DNA of 64,000 nucleotides. Source: Polytrichum commune (taxonomy: Eukaryota > Streptophyta > Polytrichopsida > Polytrichales > Polytrichaceae). Under the pieces are notes generated by a model, which ran no database searches, was not told where the DNA came from, and was given only the letters and a program-made list of their open reading frames with translations. Shown one piece after another: positions 45,379-55,519 of the stretch. Position numbers and translations under genes: made by a program. Position 1 is the first letter of the stretch, and the number at the start of each line of letters is the position of its first letter. The DNA lies in assembly GCA_950295325.1 (NCBI GenBank), contig OX485803.1:48993554-49057553 (forward strand), given 5' to 3'.

Positions 45379-48300
45379 ATGAAAGGTGACAAACTCACAA
45401 TTGCAACGCAAAATGTTAGAGGCCTTGGACAAGGACTAGCAGGACGCCGAAAACGCAAGGAATTGAAAAATACTTTCAAACTCACCACACCACCTACAGA
45501 AATTCTCCTGTTACAAGAAACTAAACTTCCAGAGGACGCATGTTTACAACAAGCAAGGTACATAGAGTTTAGAAGCAGTACCAGTCTATGGAATGAAGGT
45601 TCCTTTTCAGCTCAAACAGGAAGGTTCAAGGGAGGAACCGACATTGTGCTGTCTGAAAGGATAGCTGCAGTCATAACACATCACGGCATCTTATACCCGG
45701 GTCGGGCTCAGTTTGTGACACTGAGACTCAGCTCATCCCTCCACTTAGGCATTATCAATGTCTATGGATTCAGCCATACAGGTCCCAGGGCCATGTTGTG
45801 GAATCATTTGGCAAATGTAACACTACCGGAGGCCCAATGGATACTCGCATGAGACTTCAATAACATCGAACATCCGCGCGATAAACAAGGTGGGTCTACT
45901 GCCACCAGTATCAGCACCAGGGAGCTGGAAGCTTGGACCCAATTACTCACCAGGTTAGGAGTTCAGGATGCCTTCAATCTAGGTGCATTCTACAGAAAGT
46001 CCAAGAAAGCATTCACTTGGACGAACTCCCACAATGATGCATCCATGATCCAGTCCCGAATAGACAGGGTCTATGTTCCAGCTTGCGTGGAAAGAATCAG
46101 AGGCACGACGGAGATACTTCCTACTATTCCTGATATCTCAGACCATGTTGGTTACATAGTGCATTTTAACGACGAAGGGAAGCAAAGGTTGTGGCCTCAC
46201 CCATTCAACAAAGGCCTCCTCAGGAATCCTGACCACAAACTTGCCCTGCTTCACACCTGGAAAACAATCATGAACGGCGACACATTCAGCACCTGGAATC
46301 AGAAAATGGTGGCTGCTAATCAAGCCATCCGCACTCAGTCCATGGAACTTACTAAAGCGCAAAAACAACACTGGAGAGCCACATACCTTGCACAATTTGA
46401 TGATATTGTGGCGGCAGAAAATGAGCTCCAACGGAATTGGGGGTCCAGAGAAGCTAGGAATCGGCTAAGTGATGCACAGGCTGCGTTACATGAAGTTCGA
46501 CAGCAGAAGTTTCAATTCCAGGAGAGTGCGATCCTCTCGAAGTGGGCGAGGGTGGGAGATCGCTGCACTAAAGAATTCTTTGAACACCACATGGGCACAA
46601 GACGCCCTATTACCATTAACCAAATGATGGAAGGGGATAGATTACTAACCTCTCAATCAGAGTTGGAAGAGCACATCCTTAACTTTTATGAAAAGCTCTA
46701 CACCAAAGATGAGGATGTGGAACTCAACTCGAACGCAAGAGAGGATTGCCTTCAGTTCATCCAACACACGGTTACGGAGGCCCAGAACACCGAGTTGCTG
46801 CGGCCCTTAACACTGGAGGAGGTGGAAGATGCCATGAAACAACTTCCGGCAGGGAAGTCACCAGGAGTAGATTCTATCCCTGCTGAATTTTATCAAGAGT
46901 TGTGGGAGGATATTGATTCTGATATTTTTAATTTTGTAGAGGAATCCATCCAACAATGCTTCTTGATAGAAGAACTAAACATTAGCAAAATTGCACTACT
47001 TCCGAAATCAGAAGACCGTTCTAGAATCCAGAACTACAGGCCTATCTCATTACTAAATACTCTATATAAAATTGTAGCTAAAATCTATGCTAATAGGATG
47101 AAACCCCTATTGCACAATTGGATACTACTCTCGCAAACAGGGTTCGTACCAAATAGGTGCATCCTAGATAATATTTTCCTAGCATTTGAAGCAATAGCCT
47201 GGACAAAAGAAAACCAACAAGAACTCACTATGCTCTTGCTGGACTTTGAAAAAGCTTATGATAGAGTGAATTGGACTTTCCTGAAGGAGGTGATGGCCAG
47301 GATGGGGTTCCACACCACATGGATCAATCAGGTGATGTCCCTTAATGAAAACGCAACAGCGTCGGTCATTGTCAACGGGGAGATCTCAAAAACTTTCCGC
47401 CTACAACTCTCCGTCCGCCAAGGCTGTCCGCTTGCACCCTATCTGTTCCTACTCACCGTCGATGTCCTGGGGCAGATGCTGCAGCACCCAGCTTGCGGGG
47501 TTCAAGGTCTTCGACTTCCGGACAATACGACTATCACTAATCAGATGTTTGCCGATGACACGTTGTTGCTACTGGATGGTACGAGAGACAATCTTGATAG
47601 GGCTCTCAATGTAATCAACCGATTCAGCGCGGCTTCAGGTGCCAAGCTCAACCTGCACAAGTCGGTTGGACTGTGGTTAGCACCTAGACCAAGAACTTGG
47701 CAATGGGGAGAGGAAGCGGGTTTAAAATGGCTGGAGAAAGGGGTGGTCACGAGATATCTAGGCTACCCCTTTGGAATTGACATACCTCAAAAGGAGAAGG
47801 ACGCCAAGATGATGAGCCAAATTCGGAAGCATCTCATTCGATGGTCATCCAACAAACTTTCCCTTGCTGGCCGAATCATGGTTTCAAACCAGGTGGTGCT
47901 CTCGTCAATCTGGTATCTGGCCTCGTGCACGGACTTCTCTGGAAAATCCCTCAAATTAGCTCGAGCAGCAGTTAGGAACTACATGTGGTCAGGAAAGCTG
48001 GACACAAGAGCACGAGCTAGGGTTAAATGGAGTACTGCTGTTCTACCAATTGTGAGAGGTGGAGTGAAAATTTTGGACCCGGAATGGCAAACCTCAGCCC
48101 TATTGGTGAAACTTCTCATCAGAGGTATGTCCGTGGGATACGAACCATGGAAAGCACTGGTGCGACATCGAGTAGCCCAGACTAAACAATCAAGGAGAGG
48201 GCGATGGCCAGCTCATTCGAATTGGATTATGAATGCTGCACACTTAGTCCAACAAGGATCGCCGATGTGGCAAGGGGTTATGAAGGCCTGGAGTACGATT

Positions 48301-49893
48301 CAATCAGGGTTGGAGCAGCAAGACCCACAAAGCTGGTCAGAAATTGCCAGGCAACCTTTGTTTGGTAATCGCTTCTTAACTAGCGAAAAGGGCGTGCAGT
48401 GGGGGACTGAATTCAGAACGAATATGAGGTGGTGGTCGGAAAAACAATTCAGGACACTACAGGACATAGCTAGACCAAACTGGGAGGGTTGGAGAACCTT
48501 CCCTGAACTCATTCGTCTTCGCCGAACAAGTGTAGCTTCCCACCTTTATGATAGAGTAATACGCAGCATCCCCTGGGCGGCCCAACCCATACCTCCACAT
48601 CAACCTGGTCAATGGATTGCAGCCAAAGAAGAAGATGGCTCGATTCAGCAAGTCTATCATGTACAAAACATTAATCCACTGGAAGCTAAGGTCTACAGCA
48701 TACAAGACTCGGAACAACTCCAACTTACAGAGCAGCGACATCCAGTTCCAATCCGAATAATGCGCGAGGTTAGGATTCTGAGATGCGGGGGGGATAAAAG
48801 GATAGTGTTGGATTATAATCCAAAAGACGAAACGGAACCAGACCAATCCTTATGGCTGTGGGGCAAAGACTGGATTAGTAACCTGGAATGGGACCCTAAA
48901 GATTGGCAATGGCGTAGACTTGGCATTCTTCCAGACACTTCGGTGATGAATTACACCACAAAGAGGGGTTACAGAATTGCACTAAAACAAAATACCCAAC
49001 AGATGACCCTGGACTCGGAGCTGGAACGAGAGGGTTATAACAGCAAAACTCGTGCTAAGTTTTTTAATCGAATCTGGCATCCATATTTACCACGGAAAGT
49101 TGCAGCTATGCAATGGTTAATTCTAACAGAAGGCTTGCCAGTAGGGGCTTGGAGAGAAAGGATCGGCTTACCAAGTAACTGTGAATTGTGCTCCAATCCG
49201 ATCAGAGAAACCCTCCAGCATGCATTTATGGAGTGCCCTCACCTGAGTAGAGCATGGGACCTATTTCGAAACACTCGTCGCGCAGCTAAGCTCCCTCCCT
49301 CTTATCTCTCCTGGCTCGATATCAGCCGCGGGCTGCTGCGGGAACCACCTGGACCCCAAATTGAGGAAGAATTAAGATGGGACACGGCCTCAGCACTCTC
49401 CCTCAACGCGGATACGCCATGGGACATCCTCAGGGCGCAGCTCCTCTGGTCCATTTGGTGTCAAAAAGTAGCACAAACATTCCAAAGTGAGAAATTTCAC
49501 CTAGGAGTAGTTCTTTGGCATGCATGGAGAAACACCATATATTGTGCTATGGAGGCATATAAAGAACTCTTCCGGCACAAAAGGAATGAAGAGAAGCGGC
49601 AAGAGATCATTACCTGTTTCCAACAGATATGGACAGCGGAAAATGTGTTTGGCCGGCTTCAAGGTTCTACCATTAAGTGGAACATAACTCCTCATCCGGA
49701 ATTCCTCCCGAAGGAACTCGGAGCATGGACAATCCCGCCCATTCGCATCAATCGGTTGTCGCCATCCCCGGATATTGAGGCTGAATTTACAGCTAGACCA
49801 GACTTCGCTAACCTGGTGGATACCTTTGTCAGAAGTGTGGGTAACAATTGGCAGCCTGCAGCTTCCAATGTCACAGAAAGTAATATGCAATGA
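45379..49893 (+). pseudogene. LINE ORF2: AP-endonuclease, reverse transcriptase, zf-RVT, one nonsense codon
   Basis: A frame of 1505 codons from ATG 45379, broken only by TGA at 45850-45852 (codon 158). There the conserved Gly of the endonuclease GDFN motif is expected; the bases that follow still read DFNNIEHPRD. The endonuclease N-terminus has IATQNVRGLG. RT motifs include LPAGKSPGVDSIPAEFY, NYRPISLLNTLYKIVAKI, LLLDFEKAYDRVNW and the catalytic FADD at residues 724-727. A C-terminal zinc-binding RT domain (PRKVAAMQWLILTEGLPVGA, CELCSNPIRETLQHAFMECP) lies near residues 1230-1300. There is no RNase H. In an intact copy this protein nicks target DNA and primes reverse transcription. Confidence 0.92.
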
Positions 49894-50172
49894 GGGGACA
49901 CACAGACCAACACCACACACACGACGACAACACAACATTCAGGAGCTGTGGCATCACAACCAACGTAGACTTCACCACGAGATACAGACTCTGACTCACG
50001 GATGTCTTACCGGCAGTCCATAAATGTCAATTCGCAGCCGCATACCTTCTCATCACAGGTATCAGCGAATGAACATCAGCAAGGGGACTCACATTGCTCA
50101 CCTTCGGCTTCAACATGGCACTTTAGAGAGGTAAGAGCCCAGCAGCTAAACTCATCATGAACAGATTCCGAA

Positions 50173-52197
50173 ATGCGAACTAGCTCCGATGAGGCCTCCT
50201 CTGATGCAAAGTCAGCCCATTCCAAAATTCCCAACAACCACACTTCTCCCCTGTTCCATACACCACAAGAACACCACCAACGTCAGCAACAGACACCCAG
50301 TAGACAGATCCCCGAACATAGTCTTGCTCGGGAAGCAATTTCGACAAGGTTGAATCCCTGCTCGCCCCGGAGGACTGGCCCCTCTCCGTCCCATGCCCGG
50401 GACACACAAGAGGCTACACAACTCCCCTCCCACAAGATGATAGGGAAGGAGTGCCCACAAAAGAAGGACTCATCTAGACATTTGGATCATTCCTCACGGA
50501 CCCAACATTCAGGAGAAACACAAACACCTAAAGCACAAACCTTTGGACCAGAATCTGAATGGAGACCGGGCAATAAGGAGGCGTTCCATGATATCCAGGT
50601 ACGACTACAACTTTCAAGTCCCACAAACCAACTTCTACCTACAGACACAGCAAAGAGTAGACAGACGAATGCTCTGAACCTCACTCAGGGGCTTCACAAG
50701 CCCAAAGGAGCACAAGTCTCTCTTAGGGGGGGAGTGCTTCCAGAAGCGCGACCGCGTAGCAGACCAAAGCGACGCTGCCCGAAACGACTATGCCACCCAT
50801 CCAAAAGAAACAAAGGGGACAAACCTTCTCACGTTCGTCAGGATTCAGAAGGGGAAGAGCACCTGGAAATCAGGCAGAGTTGGGCTTACAAGGAGAACAA
50901 CTTACTGACGCCCCAAGAGAAACCCAAAAGAAATAAACCCACTAGCCGACCAAAACGTAAATGCCGTTTTGGCCCCAGGACAAGACGCCTGCACAGGGAA
51001 CAGCGCAAGAATGGCATCCACATTTTGTCACCCCCTGCGAAATCCAAAGTGGACGAAGGCATCCATCAAGGTAAAGATCCTTCTCCTGAATCCCACATAC
51101 AGGCTTGCAGCTCTACCGTGCCGGACCCCGTAACACTACCAAATGGAGTCACCTTACCACCTACTCTCCTCCCTCGGCGAACACCCTTCGACCATGACAA
51201 ACACAAAAGCGGTATCCGGCAACCAGAACACGTTGCTCTCCGCCTAGGAAAGCCAGAAGCGGAGGTCGAAGCTACATTCACTGAGGAGATCGATGAACTT
51301 CTAAGAGAAATCGACGACACGCGCCATGGAGCAGCTGAAACAACGGAACAGGAAAGGGCTCAATCTCAACAAAAGAAGACTACCGCCAAGACGGAGCTTA
51401 GATGTGATCCTACTCAACTGCTACAGGCGGAGGGAAGGAATGTGCCACTGCGGTCGGACCCCTCCCTTCTCTACCCACCTCGGAAGGCGGAAAGCTCTAA
51501 GGACAAACATCACGCTGGTACAAAAAAGAAAAGGGGCAGGGAAGGAGAACGCACCACGTCAGCTCGTCGTGACCCTCCACCTTCACCACCGAGAACCCGT
51601 ACACAGGTACCTCCTACTCATTCCAATCGGCGCTCCCCTCCACTTCGTGATGGGACGCGGCATGGGCTTTTGGTGGCTGATGCGATTCGATTGGATCGAG
51701 GGTATGATGGGGACCAGTATGGGCATGATCAATCAGCAGAAGACACCCAAGTGATTCTTCCGGATCGGCCCACCATCTCTCACTTTTCCCCAGCTTACAT
51801 ATCCCCGTTCGCTCATTACTTGGGCATCCCACGGGCTCCCGACAGGCCTCCTCCTTTTCGTCCAGTACACACTCGTTTGGGAATCTCTGAATCCGAGTTC
51901 GACGCTCTCCTCACGGCAGAAATCGATGAAGTGTTAGTGGCCGCTGAGGAGGATCGAAGGAGGGCCCGCAACCCGATTTGTGATCCCCCTGACACTTCGG
52001 CTTCGTCTCCGCCTCTTACTCCTCTTTCGAAAGATGATTGCTTAGCTTACTTTCGGAAACATGGGTATCCCACTGCTGACTCCCTAGGTTCAATGATGGG
52101 GATGTATTGGTGGGCTGCTAATCTGGGTGTCAGTCGGTTCAACTTCGACTTCGACTTTGACAAGGACGATTTGAGCATACTGAACGCTTATGATTAA
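50173..52197 (+). CDS. LINE third ORF, unknown protein of 674 aa
   Basis: An intact ATG-to-TAA frame of 674 codons, 279 bp after ORF2 and inside the same LINE boundaries. It is not the usual RNase H extension of some plant LINEs, and I recognise no domain. The first ~350 residues are polar, Pro/Ser/Lys/Arg-rich with basic clusters (RPKRRCPKRLCHPSKRNKG, RPKRKCRFGPRTRRLHREQR). Two related segments follow: residues 357-380 (RLGKPEAEVEATFTEEIDEL) and 568-591 (RLGISESEFDALLTAEIDEV), with 12 identities in 25 positions, probably acidic amphipathic helices. The C-terminus is more ordered: KDDCLAYFRKHGYPTADSLG, then MYWWAANLGVSRFNFDFDFD. The long open frame suggests selection or very recent insertion. 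The protein might be structural or RNA-binding, but this is unproven. Confidence 0.7.
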   Translation: MRTSSDEASSDAKSAHSKIPNNHTSPLFHTPQEHHQRQQQTPSRQIPEHSLAREAISTRLNPCSPRRTGPSPSHARDTQEATQLPSHKMIGKECPQKKDSSRHLDHSSRTQHSGETQTPKAQTFGPESEWRPGNKEAFHDIQVRLQLSSPTNQLLPTDTAKSRQTNALNLTQGLHKPKGAQVSLRGGVLPEARPRSRPKRRCPKRLCHPSKRNKGDKPSHVRQDSEGEEHLEIRQSWAYKENNLLTPQEKPKRNKPTSRPKRKCRFGPRTRRLHREQRKNGIHILSPPAKSKVDEGIHQGKDPSPESHIQACSSTVPDPVTLPNGVTLPPTLLPRRTPFDHDKHKSGIRQPEHVALRLGKPEAEVEATFTEEIDELLREIDDTRHGAAETTEQERAQSQQKKTTAKTELRCDPTQLLQAEGRNVPLRSDPSLLYPPRKAESSKDKHHAGTKKKRGREGERTTSARRDPPPSPPRTRTQVPPTHSNRRSPPLRDGTRHGLLVADAIRLDRGYDGDQYGHDQSAEDTQVILPDRPTISHFSPAYISPFAHYLGIPRAPDRPPPFRPVHTRLGISESEFDALLTAEIDEVLVAAEEDRRRARNPICDPPDTSASSPPLTPLSKDDCLAYFRKHGYPTADSLGSMMGMYWWAANLGVSRFNFDFDFDKDDLSILNAYD

Positions 52198-52390
52198 TTG
52201 GTGTTGAACTTCACATGCTTTCTCTCCTTCTTTGATTCGCGGTGTTCACCTCCCGTGAATGGCTTGCTCCTGAGGGGCGTGACGCTTTCTACGCTTTTCT
52301 CTCGCTACTTTCTTCCCGAGGGGCTTCTCTCGGGTCTCGGGGGGGGGGGAAGGGGTTTGTTTCTCTCTTTGGGGTGTGCAGGTCTCTGTA

Positions 52391-53140
52391 GCTGTAATCT
52401 CACCTCCGCTGCTCTTTCGGCTCGATTGGCTTGGTGCTGACTAGCGGTTTCTCTGGGTTTTGGACGGGCCCTGGTGCGTTGGAGGGGTGCCCTCGAGTGT
52501 GAGGCGCTCCTTCCTCCCCTTCCCTTCGGCTGGCCTTCTGTTGAGTTCTGGTCGGTGGGGTCCCGGGGCGGGTCGCCCTCTCACTTGCTTCTGTGTTCTC
52601 GTTGCGCACCCCTGGTGGCGGTGGTCACGGGGTGGTGGGGTGGTGGGCCCCCCTCTGTGTTCTCCCGGGCGAGGTGGGCGTCGTGTGTTGGCGACTTCTC
52701 CTCCCCTCTGATGGCGCGTTGCTCCCGGTTGTTTGCGCGCGGCTGTCTTCCCCAAGGTGCCCCTGAGGTTGTGCTCTCACCTTCGCTGCTTCCCCGTTCG
52801 GCCCGTTTGGCTTGGTGCTGACTGGCGGTCTCTCCGGGTGGCGGGCCCCGGTGCGTCTGGGGGATGCCCTCGGGTGGGAGGTGCTTTTCCTCCTCCTCTT
52901 CGGCTGGCTTTCTGTTGAGTGCTAGTCGGTGGGGCCCGGGGGGGGGTCGCCCTCCTGCCTGCCTCCGTGCTCCCGTTGCGGTTTCTCCCTCGGTGGCGGT
53001 GTCCGCTGGTTGGTGGGGCGGTGGGGCCCCTCTTTGTTCTTCCGGGCGAGATGGAGGTCGCGTGAAGCGGGCGATTTCTCCTTCCCTCTGGTGGCGCGTC
53101 GCCCTCGGCTCTTTGCGCGCGGCCGTCTTCTCCGGGGTGT
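52391..53140 (+). repeat. 381-bp tandem repeat in LINE 3' region, about two copies
   Basis: TTGGTGCTGACTAGCGG at 52431 recurs as TTGGTGCTGACTGGCGG at 52812. The following blocks (TTCGGCTGGC, TTCTGTTGAGT, GTTGTGCTCTCACC) recur at the same 381-bp offset, with a partial leading unit. The array is GC-rich and G/T-rich on the plus strand, unlike the rest of the window. The long spurious frames here on both strands come from its composition. Confidence 0.85.
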
Positions 53141-53322
53141 GGTGTTTAGGAGTTGTTAGGTCCCGCTCCGGTGTTTGTTTGGTGTTGTTTTGCTTGGACG
53201 GTTTTTTCTGCCTTTCGGCTCCCAGCCGGTCCGGGTGTTTCCATTTGGGCCCGGTGGACTCCTCCCCCCCTCTTTTGGGGCTTTGTATTTGTCTTTTCTT
53301 TTTAACCTCGGTGAGGTCTTCA

Positions 53323-53343
53323 CAGTATCATTTACAATGGTAT
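53323..53343. repeat. LINE target-site duplication, right copy
   Basis: Matches 42932-42952 except one C/T difference. It lies immediately after the LINE 3' end, and the Copia gag frame continues beyond it. Confidence 0.92.
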
Positions 53344-53446
53344 GAATCTTCTTGTACTGTAGTAAGGACTTCATTTGCCACTTCCAAATATGGAATTCAT
53401 CCCCATTGAACCTAGCAATGCCACTAAGTTCTTTATCAAGAGACAT
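53323..53446 (-). pseudogene. Copia gag N-terminus separated by the LINE
   Basis: Starts at ATG 53446 on the minus strand with MSLDKELSGIARFNGDEFHI and WKWQMKSLLQYKKIHTIVN, the usual N-terminal pattern of Copia Gag (F-G-x-N/W-x-W-x-x-x-M). After about 40 codons it enters the target duplication and then LINE sequence. The remaining Gag lies at 42952 and below. Confidence 0.9.
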
Positions 53447-53748
53447 TATGGGGAGAGCAAGATTGCAAGAAAATCAAGAAATGCAAGAAAATCAAGAAAG
53501 GGCATTAGGAATATTGTCAGAGAGATAGGAAAAAGAAGTTGAAGGCATCGTGTATAGCGTCGATTGTAGACAGATAGGTTGTAGACAGACAACGTGAGAC
53601 AGCGTGTAGACAGCTTGAGACGGTGGTTTAGCAAAGACGAGATGATGAATTTAGAGGAGTAAGAACGACGATGTGTAAATCGAGTAGAGCAGAAGTGCGA
53701 CAAGAGCAGCAGAAATCAGGACGGAGCAGCAGAAATCAGGATGGAGAA

Positions 53749-53759
53749 GGCCCATAACC
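53749..53759 (-). other. Copia primer-binding site matching the interior of initiator tRNA-Met
   Basis: Three bases inside the 5' LTR the minus strand reads GGTTATGGGCC. This is complementary to the anticodon-loop side (GGCCCATAACC) of eukaryotic initiator tRNA-Met, not to the tRNA 3' end (TGGTATCAGAGC class). Priming by a 5' half of initiator tRNA is known for Drosophila copia. The tRNA match is from memory of the tRNA sequence. Confidence 0.65.
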
Positions 53760-53762
53760 TTT

Positions 53763-53984
53763 TGTGTCAACAAATCTACTGTATTACTCAGACACGTTAC
53801 ACAGACAGCAGCTACACAAAAAAAAACATATATTGCACAAAGACAGATTACAATTGCTACAGTTCCTACAATATATAGTTTCCAATACTCTACTTAGTGA
53901 CTGTCAATGAACTAATTGTAACTAGAAGTATCTAACCTAGGAAACTAATCCTGTACTAAGATTAACTATCTACTAACTAATCCA
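53763..53984 (-). repeat. Copia 5' LTR (222 bp, with 33-bp insertion)
   Basis: Matches the 3' LTR at 38353-38541. Differences are three substitutions, one base in an A-run and an extra ~33 bp near the outer end made partly of a duplicated CTAATCC motif. TG...CA termini are preserved. Confidence 0.85.
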
Positions 53985-55139
53985 AAATATTTGGATATCT
54001 GATTGTGGGTATTTGGCTGGCCGAACCTTGGTGGTGGATATATAATTCAGTTCACTGTTTGAGGTCTCCATTTGATGATCAGGCGGTGCTTACAGTGATC
54101 AGAAGACTTTACCTGCATTCATCATTCACTTTGAATATGAATACATCAACGTGCTTTAGTAGTCTCGAGTGTGCAGCTTGTTTCGCACATTTGAACGTTG
54201 TGCTCAATTAGCTGTCTGCAGTATTGCATCTGCAGTAGAATGGACAATATGAATGTGCCGAATAGTACAGGCACAAACAGTAGTTTAAAGAACATCCATT
54301 AGGGCTGTGATGTCGGCGGGCGCCATGTTGGAGATAGCGTATGTTTAGTTAATGGATTCATCAGGATCATGTTGAGAATCCAATAGTCTAGTACAGTTTT
54401 TCTCAGCCTTTTACTATTGGGCTGAACTAACCGAAGGCTGATTTGACAACAAGCTTGTCACTGTGAGTGACATCACCAAAAAGACATGTGTTAATATGCT
54501 GAGATCAGAATATATTTGTTGACTATTCTAGGTTCAATCCCGGGGTGGGAACTCTCCCTTTTCGAACAGTTGTTTCTAAATCGCTTCTAATTCTGCTAAT
54601 GAAATTATGATTTGCTCTATTACAAATATGCGAACATGCTTGGAAAAATGGCAATGAGAGGAATTCATTGATACAATCTATCTTTTTACATTAGAAAGGT
54701 TTGCAGTTTCAAATGTCCTTTCCAGAAGTTCGTCGAAGCATTTAAAAAAACAAATATTCTAAAGAGGGGTCACCATTCAGACCTGTGGCCCTATGTGTTA
54801 AATTTCACTTCTAAGAAAAATTATGATTTTATTTAATAATTTATAGTCTTTAGTTGTTTATAATGGAAAAGTAGCTTCAAAATAATGTTTCTTAGAAACT
54901 ATTTAACAGCTCCAAACCATGTTCTAATGACAATAAGGTAGAGGGTGCTAAAACCGACACCCAACTGAAAAGCAACACCTATAAATGCCTCCCCATCACC
55001 AACACTTTACTACCTTGAATTGTTCCCCATGGGAAAGGAGTGCATGGGCCCATGGAGTGACGGGTTTAGGTGTCATTAGTGATGCCACCGCATATCGGCC
55101 TCCACTACCCTCCATATAGGGTAGGTAATGGACTCCACT
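53985..55139. other. Copia flank and intergenic DNA
   Basis: Just beyond the LTR, GTGGGTATTTGGCTGG and a following GGATATATAATTCAGTT resemble the post-germin sequence at 37764-37822. The tail-duplication zone of the germin-like gene therefore seems to continue here past the insertion. After that I see no gene. Confidence 0.45.
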
Positions 55140-55519
55140 CTATAGTAGAGGCACCTATTCTTGATTAGGATCCCATCGGCAATGTATAAGGTACCAAAAT
55201 TTTAATTAAGTTGGGATTGAATTTTGATCAATCCAAAACCAATAGTGCGATGACAAAAGTCTTGGTTTTAGTTGCTAAAGTGAGGAGGAATGAACAGTTA
55301 GAATGAGCAGTTATGGCAAATTCTAGAAATTGGTAATATGTTCAGGCCATCTTTTGGCTTAAATTTTTCACAATAATTTCATTTGAAGGAATAAAATTAC
55401 TAAAAAATTTGCGGTCCTCATGATTTCTATCTTCCTACACAGGAAAAAAGTGCAAAGCCTTATTCTTCTCCAAGTATGGTGCATAATCTCTTGTGATCGG
55501 TTATGGGCACCTCTACTTT
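55140..55519. mobile_element. ~380-bp element with inverted ends CTATAGTAGAGGCACC, copy 2
   Basis: Aligns over its length with 21559-21960: same left end, CCAATAGTGC(C/G)ATGACA, CTAAAGTGAGGAGGAATGAA, and a right end GATCGGTTATGGGCACCTCT. The right inverted end is more decayed than in copy 1. No coding capacity. Confidence 0.65.

Larger units (their letters stand above)
42953..53322 (+). mobile_element. L1-type plant LINE, 10.4 kb, three ORFs, nested in Copia
   Basis: The boundaries are set by the 21-bp duplicated gag sequence on both sides. Layout: leader 42953-43239, ORF1 43240-45357, ORF2 45379-49893, ORF3 50173-52197 and a GC-rich 3' region 52198-53322 with a 381-bp tandem repeat. ORF1 and ORF2 are typical for plant L1-like elements. 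ORF3 is not. The element has no poly(A) tail, ending in ...TTTTTAACCTCGGTGAGGTC just before the duplication. It is longer than ordinary plant LINEs because of ORF3 and the 3' repeats. The nearly full length and only one nonsense codon imply a recent insertion. Confidence 0.9.
38353..53984 (-). mobile_element. Ty1/Copia LTR retrotransposon, interrupted by a nested LINE
   Basis: The element lies on the minus strand between LTRs at 53763-53984 (5') and 38353-38541 (3'). Without the nested 10.4-kb LINE and its duplicated target, it would be about 5.2 kb, normal for Copia. Domain order gag - CCHC - protease - integrase - RT - RNase H is Copia type. The LTRs differ by about three substitutions, one A-run indel and a 33-bp insertion in the 5' copy, so the insertion is young. 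It is broken by the LINE in gag, a frameshift at an 11-G run and a stop codon between integrase and RT. It interrupts the tail-duplication zone of the germin-like gene. I found no convincing TSD. Confidence 0.92.

Noticed and set aside
52400-53159. Several long frames on both strands in the LINE 3' region
   Set aside because: GC-rich tandem repeat lacks stop codons by composition; frames duplicate with the 381-bp period and show no protein features.
38341-54012. GTGGGTATTT on both sides of the Copia as a target-site duplication
   Set aside because: The right copy lies 18 bp outside the LTR end, and the word also occurs at 37765 in the germin tail duplication, so it is better explained as repeated flank.
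54390-54560. Possible U2-like text (TTTCTCAGCCTTTT) and a tRNA B-box-like GGTTCAATCCC
   Set aside because: No further U2 sequence follows, and no A box or cloverleaf can be built around the B-box-like string.
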